From Elysia marginata (Eukaryota; Mollusca; Gastropoda; Plakobranchidae), in contig BMAT01009500.1 in NCBI GenBank assembly GCA_019649035.1, forward strand, positions 494,543 through 519,095: a stretch of DNA of 24,553 nucleotides, in the 5' to 3' direction. Position 1 is the first letter of the stretch; every line of letters begins with the position of its first letter. Positions 9,461 through 19,648 of the stretch are shown here, piece after piece. The translations under genes were made by a program, and so were the position numbers. The notes under the pieces were generated by a model. The model was given only the letters and a program-made list of their open reading frames with translations. It was not told where the DNA came from and did no database searches.

Positions 9461-11248
9461 GTTTTTTTGTAGTCTATAAGTAGAAAAATTCATTTAGGTA
9501 GAGCGCTCATCATTTTCTTTGTTAACCGTTACTATAAAAAGGAAAGTAAACATTCGTTTTATGTGTGATGTGACAGAAATTCTATAAGTAACCTTCGAGT
9601 GTCTTCTGCATTAACTCACATTCACTCAATACATTTCCTTAAAAGGACTTATACCACCTTCTAATAGTAATCAAATGACATAATATTCAAAGGAAAAACT
9701 AACAAAAAATTATTTAAAATAGACAAAATATGGTTTAAAAAACGACAGTATCTTATCGAGAAAACAAACACTAATAAACCGCAAAGCTAAAAACAGTTCA
9801 TTTTAATCTGAAGTAGTACTTACTCATTTTCCCTAGTTCTTAGTCTTTTGACTCACATTGGCCGTGCAAAACACGATTTTACCTTCAACCCCTGAAACGT
9901 CTGGTTGGATCCGTTTGTACAAGTTATGGTCCTACCTATATGTAACCATTGGGTTTATTTTATCACAATGTTTAAAAAAGTGTTGCGTTTTTAAAATTGA
10001 AATATATAAATTATTCAGCTTTTCGCTTTATTTGGTATTCTTGAGGCAGGCAGGACAAACCAGGTACAAGCTGAGCTTTAATCATCAGGTCAGGCTGGTA
10101 TCTTTACCTCTTTTTTAGCAGTATGGAAAAGGTTTTTGTAGGTTTTTCCAGAAAAAATTTTTTGATGTGGGAGTAAGATATTATATCGTTAGACCTTGAC
10201 AGGAGGTCGTTACTCCTTTTTCAAAAAGGAAGTATCAAGAAGAAAGTGATTCGAGGGCATTATTGTTACTGTTAGTTTCTTTGATTTTTATACGTTGTGG
10301 GTACTAAGACCGTTTGGCAGAGCCAAAAGAGGGATAAAAGAGGCAAAACGCAGCGTTTTATCCATAAAAAGTAGTAAGACGGCCAGACAGCCGACGTGTC
10401 TATTCAACCAGAAAAAGATACATTTTAGGAATGACTCTTTTTTGTCACTAGTTACTCCTCGAACCACTAATATATCACCCTAAATTCGTCTATTCTTTCT
10501 CATTTGTAAAGTATAAGAACGTAGGACAGAGGAAGGCTGAATGGCCAACTTTAGGGCTTATAGTTATAACTGAAAGGAATCAGAAGTATGTATAGGAAAC
10601 AAATGGAGATTCAGCAAAGGTAGCATAACAGCTTCGAAGGGTAAGTTGAAACAAGTCTAACCGAAAAACATTGTTTTTTAATCACTATTCAATTTCTCTG
10701 TCAATTATGAAAATATTAAACTTTGTTCAAAGACATACGTTCAGCTAACCATCGACTAGAGGCCGTGGCAGGGATTGTCAGGGGTCAACGGTGTCTCAGT
10801 GCATTTTGTTGAAAAACTCTGATCTTTTTGAAGATTCAAAAGATAACGGATTTAAATTTAGAAAATCACATAAACCTTTAATAATGGTTATAAAAAATCT
10901 ACCGCTGGGCAAAGCTTGTCACCTGGTTGCTTCTTTTCCTAAATCATAAAAAATCATTATTTGTAAACTAACCACATTTATTGTGCTACGAGGAAAAAAA
11001 TAGTTTTTAAAGTTAATAAAATGTTAATACCTTAAGGGCTAATTAAACACTCATAAGGTTTATTAATTTAAAAGCCATTTGAAGTCATTTTAATTCAAAG
11101 CTTCTTAGAATGTTGATCCAAGTTACACCCTGAATGTTTAACAACTTAGTGCACGGCACGTCCCTCCATTTCTTGTATGTGGCTGGTTTGATAAAGATGA
11201 ATCTACCGAGGTCAATGTTTTGTTACAGTATTTTTATTACAGACAGCA
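9461..11248. other. Intergenic, no gene seen
   Basis: This is about 1.8 kb of AT-rich DNA. There is a small perfect palindrome, TCCTTTTT-C-AAAAAGGA, at about 10214-10230. Open frames at 9858-10118 and 10295-10483 have no recognisable motif and look like chance. Confidence 0.55.
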
Positions 11249-11277
11249 GGTGTGTGTGTGTGTGTTGTGGGGGGGGG
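11249..11277. repeat. (GT)n followed by a G9 run
   Basis: This is a short GT dinucleotide run ending in nine consecutive G (11269-11277), the longest G run in the window. Confidence 0.95.
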
Positions 11278-11687
11278 TTAAGAGATTGCAAGATGTGTAG
11301 ATGTCATTTTCTTTGTCACATTTTCAGCTCCCGCCTGGTAACTTGTTGATTAAAAGAAAAAAAATCAGTATTGATTTTAAAATAGACAAAGCCGGGTTAA
11401 ATTTTCACATTTCAAAGAAAAGGCAATGGCGCGATACACAAACCTAAACAGTTTTTACTTTTGAGAAGATTTTTAAATGATCCGATAATAAGGTTTGATT
11501 GTGAGCTCTCAAACATCTTCCTTTTTGATACACGGTTTCTAAAGGTCTTTTAGAACAACTTTAATAAAGCCATTCCAATGAAAGTTTAAGTTATTTTAGG
11601 TGTCTTAAACAAGTGATGAAAGCGTTCGTTCGCCTCTATCGCTCCCACATCCCAAAGATCCAATTAAAAAAAGACTTTTTTTAAAAT
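11278..11687. other. Intergenic, possibly body of the repeat to the right
   Basis: No gene is visible. If the L2-like tail at 11690 belongs to a SINE, its body should lie here, but I see no B box. An 11-mer, ATGGCGCGATA, at about 11427 also occurs inside that tail at about 11726. Confidence 0.4.
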
Positions 11688-11775
11688 GTTTGTAAGCGCC
11701 TAGAGCATCCTATACGGTCGAGATATGGCGCGATATAATTTACTGTTAAAAAAGAAAAAAAAAAATTAAAAATGT
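11688..11775 (+). mobile_element. L2-like LINE/SINE 3' tail
   Basis: TGTAAGCGCCTAGAGC (11691-11706) and GGCGCGATATAATTTA (11727-11742) match, in order and spacing, the widely shared 3' tail of L2-type LINEs and of SINEs that borrow it (form AAGCGC..GAG....GCGCTATATAAAT). The two halves can pair (GCGCC at 11696-11700 with GGCGC at 11727-11731). An A-rich stretch follows to about 11775. Whether the source is a LINE or a SINE cannot be told, as the upstream body is not recognisable. Confidence 0.5.
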
Positions 11776-12187
11776 CGTTGCAACAAAGACTAATATCTCT
11801 AACCACACGAATAGTTCAAATTTGTATTGACTAGGTATTGGAACAACATTTATCGAATAATGTGCAGTTTTATGCTAAATTTCATGAAAATGAAATTAAT
11901 TATTTGGCATTTTTGTTTCTTTTTAAAATTGAAAGTATGAGAAGTTGATGAAAAAGATCTAGCAGAAAACGCAAAGAAAACAACACAAGATCTAGTCCGT
12001 TATTTTTCTGACCAATCCTGAGCACGTTTCAGGACTCTAAAAACATAGCTTGAAGAAAGGGAGTGTTACAGTGTATGTTTTTAACAATTTCATGATTCCT
12101 ATGCTAAAGAGAAAATGACTGATTAGCACTTAGTTTTATGAGAACTTTTAAAAGATAATGCTCTAGAAGCGACTTCTCCCCCTCTAA
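11776..12187. other. Intergenic, nothing recognised
   Basis: AT-rich DNA with no supported feature. Confidence 0.55.
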
Positions 12188-12356
12188 TCATCGTTATCCT
12201 CCTCCTCCTCCTCGTCATCATCATCATCATCATCATCNNNNNNNNNNNNNNTCATCATCATCATCATCATCATCATCATCACCACCATCGTTTTCTTCTT
12301 CTTCTCCTCATTGTTGTTGTTGTTGTTCTTCTTCTTCACTTTCTCTCTTTCTTTCA
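12188..12356. repeat. Trinucleotide mosaic (TCC, TCA, ACC, TTC, TTG)
   Basis: Successive blocks of related trinucleotides occur in the order CCT, TCA (interrupted by Ns at 12238-12251), ACC, TTC, TTG and TTC, then a CTTT-rich end. The block order suggests stepwise mutation and expansion from one seed. Confidence 0.95.
12238..12251. other. Assembly gap of 14 N
   Basis: Fourteen N lie within the TCA array. The true array length is therefore unknown. Confidence 0.99.
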
Positions 12357-12769
12357 ATATACTGGCGTGTGGTAACCGACTTTTCGTCCATTCTGCTTCA
12401 AGGTGAATAACACAAGTTTCACCTGATTAGCACTCAGCTCCAGGTCGCCTGGGAATCTTTTGTTTACATAAGCCGTGACCTGCGCGCTTGAGATGTAGAC
12501 TTTATATGGATGGTTCATCGATATTTAATGGGTAGAAAGCTTAGGCCATAAACCGACTTTTGTTTTATTCACAATTTCATCATGAATCGTCTAGGATTGA
12601 CCATCGATGTTATTAGCATACTAAGATAGTAGATAGATCTAGAATTCGCTAAACACGATATTTTATATTCGTTTCAATTTGCCAGCTTTCCTTAGACGCC
12701 TTTTCCTTTTAGTTTTCTTATTTCGGAAATGATGTGACCACTGCGCAGATTTGGCTGAAAACCATCTGT
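12357..12769. other. Intergenic, slightly GC-richer, nothing recognised
   Basis: The part at 12357-12560 is less AT-rich than its neighbours but carries no motif or frame I can name. Confidence 0.5.
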
Positions 12770-12960
12770 AGAAAAACAAGAAGAAGATAAATAACGAGAA
12801 CAAAAACAGAAAAATCAACAGGAAGTAAAAAAAATAAGAACAAGTAGAAGAAGAAAAGGAGAGGGAGGATATAAAGAATAAGAAGGGACAAACAAAAGGA
12901 AATAAATGAAGTGCCTAAAAACAGAAATAGAGAACGGCAAGAAACAGAGATTTGAAATTA
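12770..12960 (+). repeat. Purine-rich strand tract
   Basis: The + strand is mostly A and G (AAGAAG, GGAG, GAAAC units) for about 190 bp, with few T and C. It looks like an eroded GA/GAA simple repeat and resembles the longer tract at 23.1-23.8 kb in composition. Confidence 0.7.
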
Positions 12961-13032
12961 ACAAATAGATTGGACGACAGCTATGTACATGGATATACAG
13001 GTAACTACATTGATATTGAGATAATATAAAAA

Positions 13033-13131
13033 TGATAGTTACTTAAACATAGTGATAAACATAGATTAAGATACCTTATGCATGTACGGTTATCTTACTA
13101 TGATTATATTTTTATTCATAGCAACTAACAC
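13033..13131. repeat. MITE-like palindrome of about 100 bp
   Basis: Two arms of about 40 bases face each other. The inner parts match best: CATAG-TTAAGATA-CC on the left (about 13060-13076) and GG-TATCTTA-CTATG on the right (about 13088-13103), around a loop that contains ATGCAT and GTAC. The outer parts match more weakly (TGATAGTTACT near 13034, AGCAACTAACA near 13121-13131). This may be a small miniature inverted-repeat element or a chance hairpin. No clear target duplication is seen. Confidence 0.4.
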
Positions 13132-13420
13132 CTCTCTAAGATTGCAAGCCAAAACGTTTGTAACCTTCATGTGCAACTTTAATGATCCCTATGTCTGTGA
13201 AAACACAGATTCCTTATTATTACATTTTGTCAGCCTAACGTGAATTAAGTCCAAATGACAACAAAATTAAATTTTAATCTCCACCAAAGGCGATGCTCTC
13301 ACCAGATTCGCATTATTTTGTTTGTTGTTTATGATCAGTTTCTCATCTTGTACACTGAAGTCAGAAACTAACCATTTTAAACTTAAGGAGCGTAGTGGCG
13401 ACATGGTTTAAGCTATGTTT

Positions 13421-13500
13421 CTCTAAGTGGCAAGGCGGTGGGTGCCGAAGCATCTATAATTCGAAGGTTCGAATCATACTAAAGGCAGACATTTCGGGCA
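13421..13500 (+). mobile_element. tRNA-derived SINE head (remnant)
   Basis: A B-box-like GGTTCGAATCA (13466-13476, 10/11 to the GGTTCGANNCC consensus) follows an A-box-like TGGCAAGGCGG (13428-13438) by 38 bases start to start. The internal promoter pattern is that of tRNA-derived SINEs, with a slightly long spacing and no closed acceptor stem. The following 60 bases end in a C/T-rich patch near 13515-13530. The family is unknown. Confidence 0.45.
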
Positions 13501-13531
13501 TTTCCACTAAAAAGCCTGCTTCTCTCCACTG

Positions 13532-14180
13532 CTAATTTCATACCTTTACAATATTTCAACCATTTTAAACTTATTATAATAAGTTCTAATAACTTTTTAA
13601 AGTAATCTTCGTGTAACATATAAAACCAACTAAAACATTGTGAACGCTATCACCGCCGTGATTCTCTCGTCATATGTAGGAACAAGATGAAAATATAGAA
13701 ACATTTCCCTGCTTTAAACTTTATGTTTATCTTTTTGTGAAGTTAAGGTAAAGATGTTACCGGTAAAATAACTCCATGTTTAGACCAGATAGTAGACCTA
13801 CTTAATTTTGCCCTAGGACTGCTAGTTCATGATCGGTGTCGCGTTTGTATTATATATAAAGAACTATATTTGAGGTCATTATCGGCCCAAAGTTTGACAA
13901 CTGTGTTTACTGAAACTAATCCTTATCGAACGTGTACTTTAAAGCGTCCGTTAGTCTTCGACACAGAACAGTGCGCTGACCGATTTCTCTCCCGGTCTCC
14001 CAGCAAATGCTACAATCCGATCTGCTTCTTGATATCCCGAAATGAATAAAAACAAAACAAAAAAAAAAAAAAACAACAAACGATAAAGTGACAGTCTGGG
14101 ATAACAACGATAATGAGTGCTGAGTGAAAAAATGAGCTCTTTTTAAGGTGATCGTGTTAAAATACAATGCTAGACCAAGG
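13532..14180. other. Intergenic with a 15-A run
   Basis: No gene is visible. A poly-A run of 15 lies at 14059-14073. An 83-codon frame on the minus strand (13916-14167) crosses this run and has no recognisable domain. Confidence 0.5.
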
Positions 14181-14364
14181 TATAGAAACTAATGTTAGAC
14201 CAAAACAATATAGAAACGTGTAATTTGAATGATGTCAAGATGATTTGATGAGACACGGAGAGGGCAGAGAGAAGGCGCATAACACTCACGTAAAAGTATA
14301 CATTTTTGACTTGTTTACCGATCGCCTAAATGTTACGGTGAGTTTTTGTGAGCGCTATTTCCAG
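14181..14364 (+). repeat. Left inverted arm
   Basis: This pairs with 15356-15567. The core GAATGATGTCAAGATGATTT plus GATGA (14227-14251) is a perfect 25-bp match to the reverse complement of 15493-15517. Further matches lie inward, at GGCGCATAACACTCACG (about 14274-14290) and GTTTTTGTGAGC (14342-14353), and outward with about 70% identity to 14181. An imperfect tandem doubling (14168-14189 and 14193-14217, TG-TAGACCA...ATAGAAAC) lies at the outer edge. Confidence 0.8.
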
Positions 14365-15355
14365 CTTTTTGCGTTTGAAATGGCGCCCAAATGAAAGTGC
14401 ACACAGAATGGAGACAAAATGGCATGAGAAGTAGCGAGAACCGATGTTTTTTTATCCAATGTCATTTTATAAGGGAATAAATTCGAGTTTATGTTAACGG
14501 TTGATGATTTTATTAACTAATTCCAAATGATTTAAAGTAAAAGAAAATTGTCTGAATTACCTTGACAAAATATTTACTCTGCGTGCATTGTTAAATGAGT
14601 TCAACATCTAGCGTGACCTTCTCCTCCACTGACCACACAAATGCCCCCTTCCCCAACCATTAACAAACTTATGTGACCATATTTTGTTAAAGATGAGAGT
14701 TCGAACAAATAATTATTAGCGCTTGCAACAATTCTTTAGGCTTTGGTTCCCTAATTCTCACAGCTCATAGTAGCATGTATTGGGTTCACATCTGATGCAA
14801 TGCAATAGCCATGATTTTTCAAGAACAAATCTTGATTCCTTCTTGTCGTGTCAACTGCATGTGCGAGCGCGCACATGGTAAGCAGGCTTGCCTGTGTTGA
14901 ATGAGCAGGACAGGTAGTTGACGCGATCCTACTACATGTACTCGTATTTCATGGACACTGAGACGCCGTGAAACCGTTTAACGTCTTATTAAACGAAACA
15001 CACGAATGTTTTGAGCAGTATGAATAACACTTTGACAATAATTGCTTAGAACGCTACTACACCAGTCAATGACAGGGTTAGAAGGATTGGGTCTCTTTTT
15101 AGAGCTCTTTTGTTGAAAATTTGGCAAAAACTTTCTTTCCAAGTTTGAACATTTTAATCACCTTATACAACCTTGCAAATTGAAAAAAAAGGAACTTTTT
15201 TACTGTAGAAAAAATGATCTAGTAATCCGCTGAACCCGTGAAAATGCCTTACTATCTTGTTAAACCAAGAGGTATGTTAAAATGCCAACAGTGTGCACCT
15301 ATGAGTATAGGATAAGAACTCCAGATCACAACCCCCCATGATTACATTGAACACA

Positions 15356-15567
15356 CTGGAAAACGTGCTCACAAAAACATCTTAAAATGTAGGCAGTCGG
15401 TCAGCCATGGAACAAGTTATTCTGTATTACAGAGTGCATACTTTCTTTTCGGCGTGAGCATTATGCGTCTTCTCTCCACCCTCGCACGTTTGTCATCAAA
15501 TCATCTTGACATCATTCTAATGTACAAGTTGCTCTTTTTCTCTTTTCGTTTAAGATTAAGTATTATA
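15356..15567 (-). repeat. Right inverted arm
   Basis: This is the reverse-complement partner of 14181-14364. It is about 28 bp longer, mostly from one insertion between the GGCGTGAGC and AACAAGTTA blocks. The perfect core is at 15493-15517, and the inner block CTGGAAAACGTGCTCAC lies at 15356-15372. Confidence 0.8.
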
Positions 15568-16636
15568 AAGGATAAAAGGAGACTTTTGAAACGTTAAAGA
15601 TGTTTGATCTTATGCTTTTTTTAATAGAAGGAAAAGGCCTTGGAGAGGTCGGACATTTGAAAACTTTGATTAACATTTATCTTTGACTTTGTCCAAAATC
15701 TGTCTTGCACAAAAATCTGATTTTTTTACTGAAGAGAAATCTCTTAACGTCTTGGGATAATTCTTTAATCAGCGTCGAAATTAAAAAATAAATGAAGACA
15801 CAGAAGAAAAATCGCTACAAAAATTTTAGGGCAGTAACCTTAAACCATAGCTCTCATGAAAAAAGAATCTGTCAGACTTGCTTTAAGAAAATAATTAGCA
15901 AAAATGTTAGCACAGAAAGAAGCGGAAACGTAATTTGTTATCATTACAAATTAAAGAGCTCTTCAGAGTTTCACAACCACATTAGTTCTTGCACAATATA
16001 CGTAGAGTCTTGCATCGTTAGACGTTTTGTAAGTCAGTACTGATACGACTCGACGGAATCTCGTTTTGATGTGTCTGTAGAATCTTTTTAAAGTTTCAGT
16101 AGCAAATTTTACATGATCAGCTGCTCTCTCTCTCTCTTTAACAGTGCACTAGTAAAACTTTCAAGTAGATGTTAAGAGATTGCCAGAGAGAGTAGAGAAA
16201 TTTCAAAAGTATAAAAGCTATTTAGTCAATGAAATTGGACGCGCAATAGGGGATGAGAGTCATTTATCATTATATCGTAACACTTTATCTAACTTCGTTT
16301 ACCTTTTTTCCTCTTACACATAACCAGTTATAGATGTGAATCAGATAAAAAATTCAAAGGGTATTGCTTCATCATCATATCGTAAAGCTCAATCTTTTTT
16401 GGGTGTTTATGGTGAAACAATGTAGTTACTGCCCGTAACAGGCATTACGTCTGTGAGGAATATCAATTATTTCCACCTCGATGGCAGGCACGTTAAGCCC
16501 ACCAGAATGTAAAGCAACCTAACTAGAAAGTTGAAATTCGGCCCAGACTGAATAACAATCCCTTACAATTTGTGTACGCCTTGAACCGCGCCAGGTCCCA
16601 AGTCTCAGACCGCGAGGGTGAAATTGTACCCTAATT
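15568..16636. other. Intergenic, no supported gene
   Basis: An 83-codon + frame at 15792-16043 has scattered Cys and His (CQTC, HNHISSC) but does not match a zinc-finger spacing I know. A (CT)n patch lies at about 16122-16139. Otherwise nothing is recognised. Confidence 0.5.
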
Positions 16637-16921
16637 TTAGTCCCCGAAGTTATGCGCCAACTGTAAACACTTCCCTGGATTGCGGATGGAATGCCCCCTG
16701 TTGTCACTCCGATTCTTCTCCATGAGCGATTTTCGGTATAATTTTTGTTTCTCTGATGCCCATTCTTATGGGTTTCAATATTCAACATTGAAAGTATTAT
16801 TCAACTTTTGTGTATCTGACAAATCTCTTTCGAATCTTTTCAGACTTTCAATCAATCTCCTTCTTATCTTTGTTTTGAATCTCTGAACAAGTCCCGCAGA
16901 ATTTGTTTTCCAAAAATACAT
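16637..16921 (-). pseudogene. Possible decayed coding piece of unknown family
   Basis: On the minus strand a frame starts with ATG at 16921-16919 and runs 95 codons to TAA at 16639-16637, with only two internal stops, close together in the middle. The first 48 codons are very rich in Arg, Lys, Glu and Leu (for example KTKIRRRLIESLKRFERDL), which would make a charged helix or coiled coil. The last 40 codons (EWASEKQKLYRKSL and onward) are of the same kind. I do not recognise a family. It may be an old transposon or gene fragment, or chance. Confidence 0.25.
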
Positions 16922-18547
16922 TGTTTTTGATGTACTTATTATTTTAATAATCATACAACCTGTTTATAACGGAAACTTTTAAAACGCTTTTTCTCGAGAC
17001 ACAGTTACGCCAAATGACAAAAATATAGCAGTTGTGATAAAAGACTAAGCTAGCCATAAAATATGATGCATCCATCAATTTATACCTTGAGGGTAATAAA
17101 AGAGGCGAAAAATTAAACCGAATCAAGTTTTACTCAAAATAAACCGTGCTATAAAAGGATTTCAATCAAGCAGCTTGGATGAATTACAAAAGAAGATTAT
17201 GGAATAAATAAAGAAAAGAAAAACAGGCATTTTCTTTGAAATGACGCGAGCAGTTGCTATTTTACACCAGCATAGCAATATGTCATTTGGACAGGTCTAA
17301 GAAGCGCCTCCGCTGGAGTATTTCATAAGTCCGCCTAGTGTCTACAACTACTGTACCCGAATAAACGTTATCAAAAAGTGAAGTAAAAATAAACCTGGAT
17401 CTGTTATCGTCTGGTAAGGAACCATACCGTCTCTCACTTTTCGTCGCCTTCCTCTCTCTCCCTCCCCAAAAAAACTCTTGTCAAACCTAGCTTTTCATAT
17501 TTTTGCCCGAATTTTTTTTTCATTTAATAGGAAGCATGACAGAAAAGTCTTGCCTCTTCAACCAAATGAAGCATTCCAGAGCTAATGTTATATACGAAAT
17601 GAAAGCTTAGGATTTCTGCTGTGTGGAACCACCTTCAGTTTTACAAGTAGTAACTGCATTATGTAAACAACTGCGCGCTAACTATGAACAATTTGTTCAA
17701 ACATGTCGCCAAAAATTCACTCGTGTTTCATCTATACCACTTACGTACACCAGCCACAACATCAATGTAATGGTTCCATCTCAATTGTTCTTCTCTAAAT
17801 TCGGGATAAAGAAAAAGTCCGATAGGGCTGATCTGGGCTATAGAAAGGACGAGGTAGGATCTAGTGGAATCTTGAGTCGAATCAGCGCATTTTGAGTCTT
17901 TCAATTGGATTGTAGGCAAGCGTTATGATGATGATAATTGTCATTATTGCCTGATTTCCCATTGGCAGTCTAACCAATACCCAAAAAATTCAATGACTTC
18001 TGCACGGGCATTGGCAGTTTTCGCGAAAGATTTAGATCATTTACACCTGATGTTTAGAATCTGTCGTAGTGGCTTGGAGAGCATTAAGTTTATAAAATGG
18101 GAAGACTGACTTGTTGCCGAATGTAATGGTGACATTTATATTAGTGAAAAAAATATTGCACAAAAGACAGAACTTTCCAATCAAGCATTGTAGTACGTTT
18201 ACTTCTTTATATATTACATTGAGGGAGAAAAAAAGAAAAATTATCATATTTTGATTGGATGGTTTTATTGCTCCGTTAAGTTCATAAGTTTATAAAAACC
18301 CATGAGGGTAAACCCCAGAAACACACAGCATAGGTTATTTACTTACACGCTTATTTATACTGATTTTTGTCAGGCCTATTCGGCGGTTGCTTTTAATATG
18401 AAAAATAAAAACAAACAAAAACGCTCAACCGAAAGTACACATTGCTGTTATGAGAGTCTTCAATTTATTATTAAACTTAAATGGAATCATTTCAGTCACA
18501 GCTTTTCTAAGGTAGGCGCTTTACTTATCGTTAAAAATATGTATATA
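16922..18547. other. Intergenic, no gene seen
   Basis: AT-rich DNA with a short pyrimidine patch at about 17445-17467. Frames at 17623-17895 and 18302-18553 show no domain. The region ends in a TATATAT run that received the Tc1-like element. Confidence 0.55.
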
Positions 18548-18550
18548 TAT

Positions 18551-18572
18551 TGAGCGCCAAAAGAAACGCAAC
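18551..18572 (+). repeat. Tc1-like left TIR
   Basis: This starts TGAGCGCCAAAAG and differs from the right end only at its fourth base (G instead of C). Confidence 0.92.
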
Positions 18573-18749
18573 ATGACATTCCTTATTTTAGTGCCCATGC
18601 ACGCTTTAAAGAAAGGTTGGTGAGTTGATTTTTGTGTGTTGTGAGTAGTAACACATCTGAACATGAGTTCAAGCACACTCCCGAGTCCCGTGCGCGGTTT
18701 GCCAGTCAAGGTGAGCGACTTTTGAATACCATGTAAAAATGTAAAATCC

Positions 18750-18842
18750 GTGCGTGTAGCAAAACCGCGTGATCGAGATTCCCAAAATTACACACAAGGG
18801 TACCTTACAAAGTGCCCAGCAATTGTTCGCCATTTTAGAACT
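18750..18842 (+). pseudogene. Tc1 transposase, remnant of N-terminal DNA-binding part
   Basis: A weak match is seen to the end of the paired helix-turn-helix region of Tc1 transposases (GYLTKCPAIVRHFRTKRF, compare GLRARRPAK.P.LT..HR..RL). It is in a different frame from the catalytic part. The first helix-turn-helix is not recognisable upstream, and the segment that should carry the first catalytic Asp is missing downstream. Confidence 0.45.
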
Positions 18843-18916
18843 AAACGATTTTATTTTTACAAAATACCACGCTTACCTGAAGCTAATTGCCATCGTGCTA
18901 TATCTTACTATGATAG

Positions 18917-19362
18917 GATTGTGCCAGTTTAATGCACAATAGAAGGGCTATAAATGCGCAAACATACGTGCAAGATGTGCTTCACGCTCACGTGGTGCCT
19001 TACACCGCCATGCATAGAAATACTGTTTTTCAACAAGACAATGCAAGAGCTCACACAGTCAGATACATTCAACAGTTTCCTGAGCAAAGCAACGTCCAAG
19101 TTCTGCCATGGCCAGCACTTTCGCCGGACCTTAATCCAATCATACATTTGTGGGATTACTTGCAAAAGAGGCTGGACTGTCATGACCATAGATCTCAAAA
19201 CGCCGATCATCTTGAACATTCCTTACAAAGGCACTGGAATGCTATTCCAATACATTTTTACAGACTCTAGTATCTTCGATGGGACGTCGATGTGCTGCTG
19301 TACTGGAAGCCCAAGGGGGGCACACACATTATTATCCGGAGCTTGTCTTGATTTGTAATTAA
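18917..19362 (+). pseudogene. Tc1-like transposase, catalytic C-terminal part
   Basis: The frame at 18932-19270 reads INAQTYVQDVLHAHVVPY, then FQQDNARAHT (second catalytic Asp at 19037-19039), then LPWPALSPDLNPIIHLWDYL. The third catalytic residue, normally Glu in NPIEHLW, is Ile (ATA, 19142-19144), 34 residues after the second Asp, which is the DD34E spacing. Near 19270 the similarity changes frame and continues as VSSMGRRCAAVLEAQGGHTHY to TAA at 19360-19362, the usual end of this family. The frame is open upstream only to a stop at 18914-18916. The first catalytic Asp is absent. So the enzyme is dead on several counts: internal deletion, frameshift and loss of Glu. Confidence 0.9.
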
Positions 19363-19648
19363 ATTCTAAAGACTTATCTACTGAACAGGTATGTAAAAAT
19401 GTGGTCATTAGGTCAAAATTGCTGTTTGATTTGCCTTGTGGAATTTTACCTATGGTATCCTGTTTTCATAAAAATCTACTTTATCATCGAGGGTCTTTTG
19501 TTTTAATCTAATTTCCTCGTCCTCTGAGGCCACTGATGAACGTGGTGTTATTTAAAGTTGAAAAAGCAATAAATAACCTTTAAAGTGATGTATCACATGT
19601 CTCATTCAATCCCTTGCAGTTTTCAGTAATATACATTTAAGATTTGTT

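Larger units (their letters stand above)
14181..15567. mobile_element. Long-inverted-arm element (putative non-autonomous DNA transposon)
   Basis: Two long inverted arms, listed separately, enclose about 990 bp. Similarity runs along the whole arm, with a 25-bp perfect core. Long terminal arms with a non-coding middle fit foldback-type or non-autonomous cut-and-paste elements. The middle has no transposase, no long frame and no tRNA box. An alternative is two copies of one repeat lying in opposite directions. Outer limits are approximate, and I could not find a convincing target-site duplication. Confidence 0.6.

Noticed and set aside
14876-14900. CAGGC-TT-GCCTG palindrome inside the long-armed element
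   Set aside because: Short, with a 2-base loop; not distinguishable from chance.
15792-16043. 83-codon frame with CxxC and HNHISSC, possible zinc finger
   Set aside because: Cys/His spacing fits no finger class I know, and the composition is like the surrounding AT-rich DNA.
16582-16640. GGTTCAAGGCG on the minus strand as a possible tRNA B box
   Set aside because: No A box or stems in suitable positions, so it is neither a tRNA nor a convincing SINE head.
18929-19358. Two other frames over the Tc1 transposase, one on each strand
   Set aside because: They are shadows of the transposase reading frame; only the last part of the 18954-19358 frame (from 19270) carries true transposase similarity.
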